From Bacteroidia bacterium (GTDB lineage: Bacteria; Bacteroidota; Bacteroidia; Cytophagales; Cyclobacteriaceae), in the NCBI GenBank assembly GCA_016650355.1, contig JAENVX010000260.1, positions 1-5,794 of the forward strand: 5,794 nucleotides of DNA. The letters are read 5' to 3'. Shown piece by piece: positions 5,451 to 5,794 of the stretch (its first letter is position 1; each line of letters opens with the position of its first letter). The translations under genes and the position numbers were made by a program. The notes below the pieces were generated by a model. It did no database searches, was not told the DNA's origin, and saw nothing but the letters and a program-made list of their open reading frames with translations.

Positions 5451-5794
5451 TTAGTAAGAACCGGAAAGGATGACCGGATTGAAAATAGAATCATTATCAA
5501 TTTCATAATTAGGATTCCATTCATAAGTATAACTTCCTAAAGGCGCAAATAATTGTTTTGTTTCATTTAAGCATAATGAAAGCGAATAGGTATTCATACT
5601 TACATGCACAAAAGAATCTATCCTGATACTGTCTTGTGATAAACAATTATTCATAATTGTTGAGAGGTAATACCAACCGGGTTGAAATACATTTATTTGT
5701 GGGGCATTTTCGCCGGTACTCCACTGATAAGAAGGGCAAACCTGATTAGCCGAAAGCCGAACCGTATCATCAATACAGGCATGAGTTGGGTCTA
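5451..5794 (-). CDS. C-terminal end of a secreted PKD/Ig-like repeat protein (5' end outside window; possibly 3'-truncated)
   Basis: The frame is open from the window edge (first whole codon at 5792-5790) to TAA 5453-5451, so 114 codons are visible. The Met at 5654 is internal. One nearly complete beta-sandwich repeat is visible: CIDDTVRLSANQVCPSYQW, then STGENAPQINVFQPGWYYLST, then NNCLSQDSIRI. This is the D-T-V-x-L-S-A ... W-S-T-G-E ... PGxYxL ... NxC pattern common in large extracellular and gliding-associated proteins of Bacteroidota. A second repeat begins (LCLNETKQLFAPLGSYTYEWNP) but stops at NPVILSGSY, before its last strands. No type IX secretion C-terminal sorting domain is present. 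The protein is probably secreted or surface-exposed, but its function is unknown. The gene converges on the tRNA cluster. Confidence 0.75.
   Translation of the reverse strand, partial: DPTHACIDDTVRLSANQVCPSYQWSTGENAPQINVFQPGWYYLSTIMNNCLSQDSIRIDSFVHVSMNTYSLSLCLNETKQLFAPLGSYTYEWNPNYEIDNDSIFNPVILSGSY

Noticed and set aside
5461..5477. CCGG ... CCGG pair as a terminator between tRNA-Thr and the convergent gene
   Set aside because: It has only four pairs, a 9-base loop and no T-run, and it lies inside the coding end of the minus-strand gene.
5642..5661. Perfect 9-bp inverted repeat AACAATTAT / ATAATTGTT with a 2-base spacer
   Set aside because: It lies inside the repeat-protein coding region, is AT-rich with no T-run, and is explained by the codons for Thr-Ile-Met-Asn-Asn-Cys.

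Overview
The window looks like a Bacteroidota (Bacteroidetes) chromosome, probably Cytophagales or a relative. Three things point there. Several intergenic gaps carry matches to the phylum's promoter form (TTG, about 19-20 bases, TAnnTTTG). Shine-Dalgarno sequences are absent before the genes. The gene set is also typical: a membrane-anchored TPR protein next to ribH, recF overlapping a DUF721 gene, and a surface protein with PKD/Ig-like repeats. Base composition is moderately AT-rich. No database search was possible, so placement below phylum is a guess.

Layout. Positions 1-842 (+) hold the last two thirds of NADP-dependent isocitrate dehydrogenase. It converges on a minus-strand block, and a strong bidirectional terminator (855-898) lies between them. 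The minus-strand block, in transcription order, is pdhA (pyruvate dehydrogenase E1 alpha, 3299-2268), a YfgM-like membrane TPR protein (2173-1487) with its own consensus promoter and terminator, and ribH (lumazine synthase, 1398-931). Divergent from pdhA, on the plus strand, recF (3418-4530, GTG start) overlaps a DUF721/DciA-like gene (4523-4831) by 8 bases; both products act in DNA replication or repair.

Positions 4832-5450 contain no protein gene. A textbook promoter (4916-4946) precedes a roughly 90-base leader with two hairpins, then tRNA-Tyr(GTA), tRNA-Gly(TCC) and tRNA-Thr(GGT). The 139-base Gly-Thr spacer is unusual. It holds a tandem heptamer/inverted-repeat element and an internally deleted copy of the neighbouring tRNA-Thr. 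The Tyr-Gly-Thr order matches the classical tRNA cluster upstream of tuf, but no tuf gene follows. Instead, the 3' end of a convergent gene for a secreted PKD/Ig-like repeat protein (5794-5451) ends 31 bases from tRNA-Thr, apparently partway through a domain.

Most of the window is housekeeping: TCA cycle, pyruvate oxidation, riboflavin synthesis, replication/repair and tRNAs. I found no sign of a defence system, CRISPR array, transposase or other new multi-gene system. The part most worth a second look is the tRNA cluster and its spacer, where an ancestral operon seems to have been rearranged.
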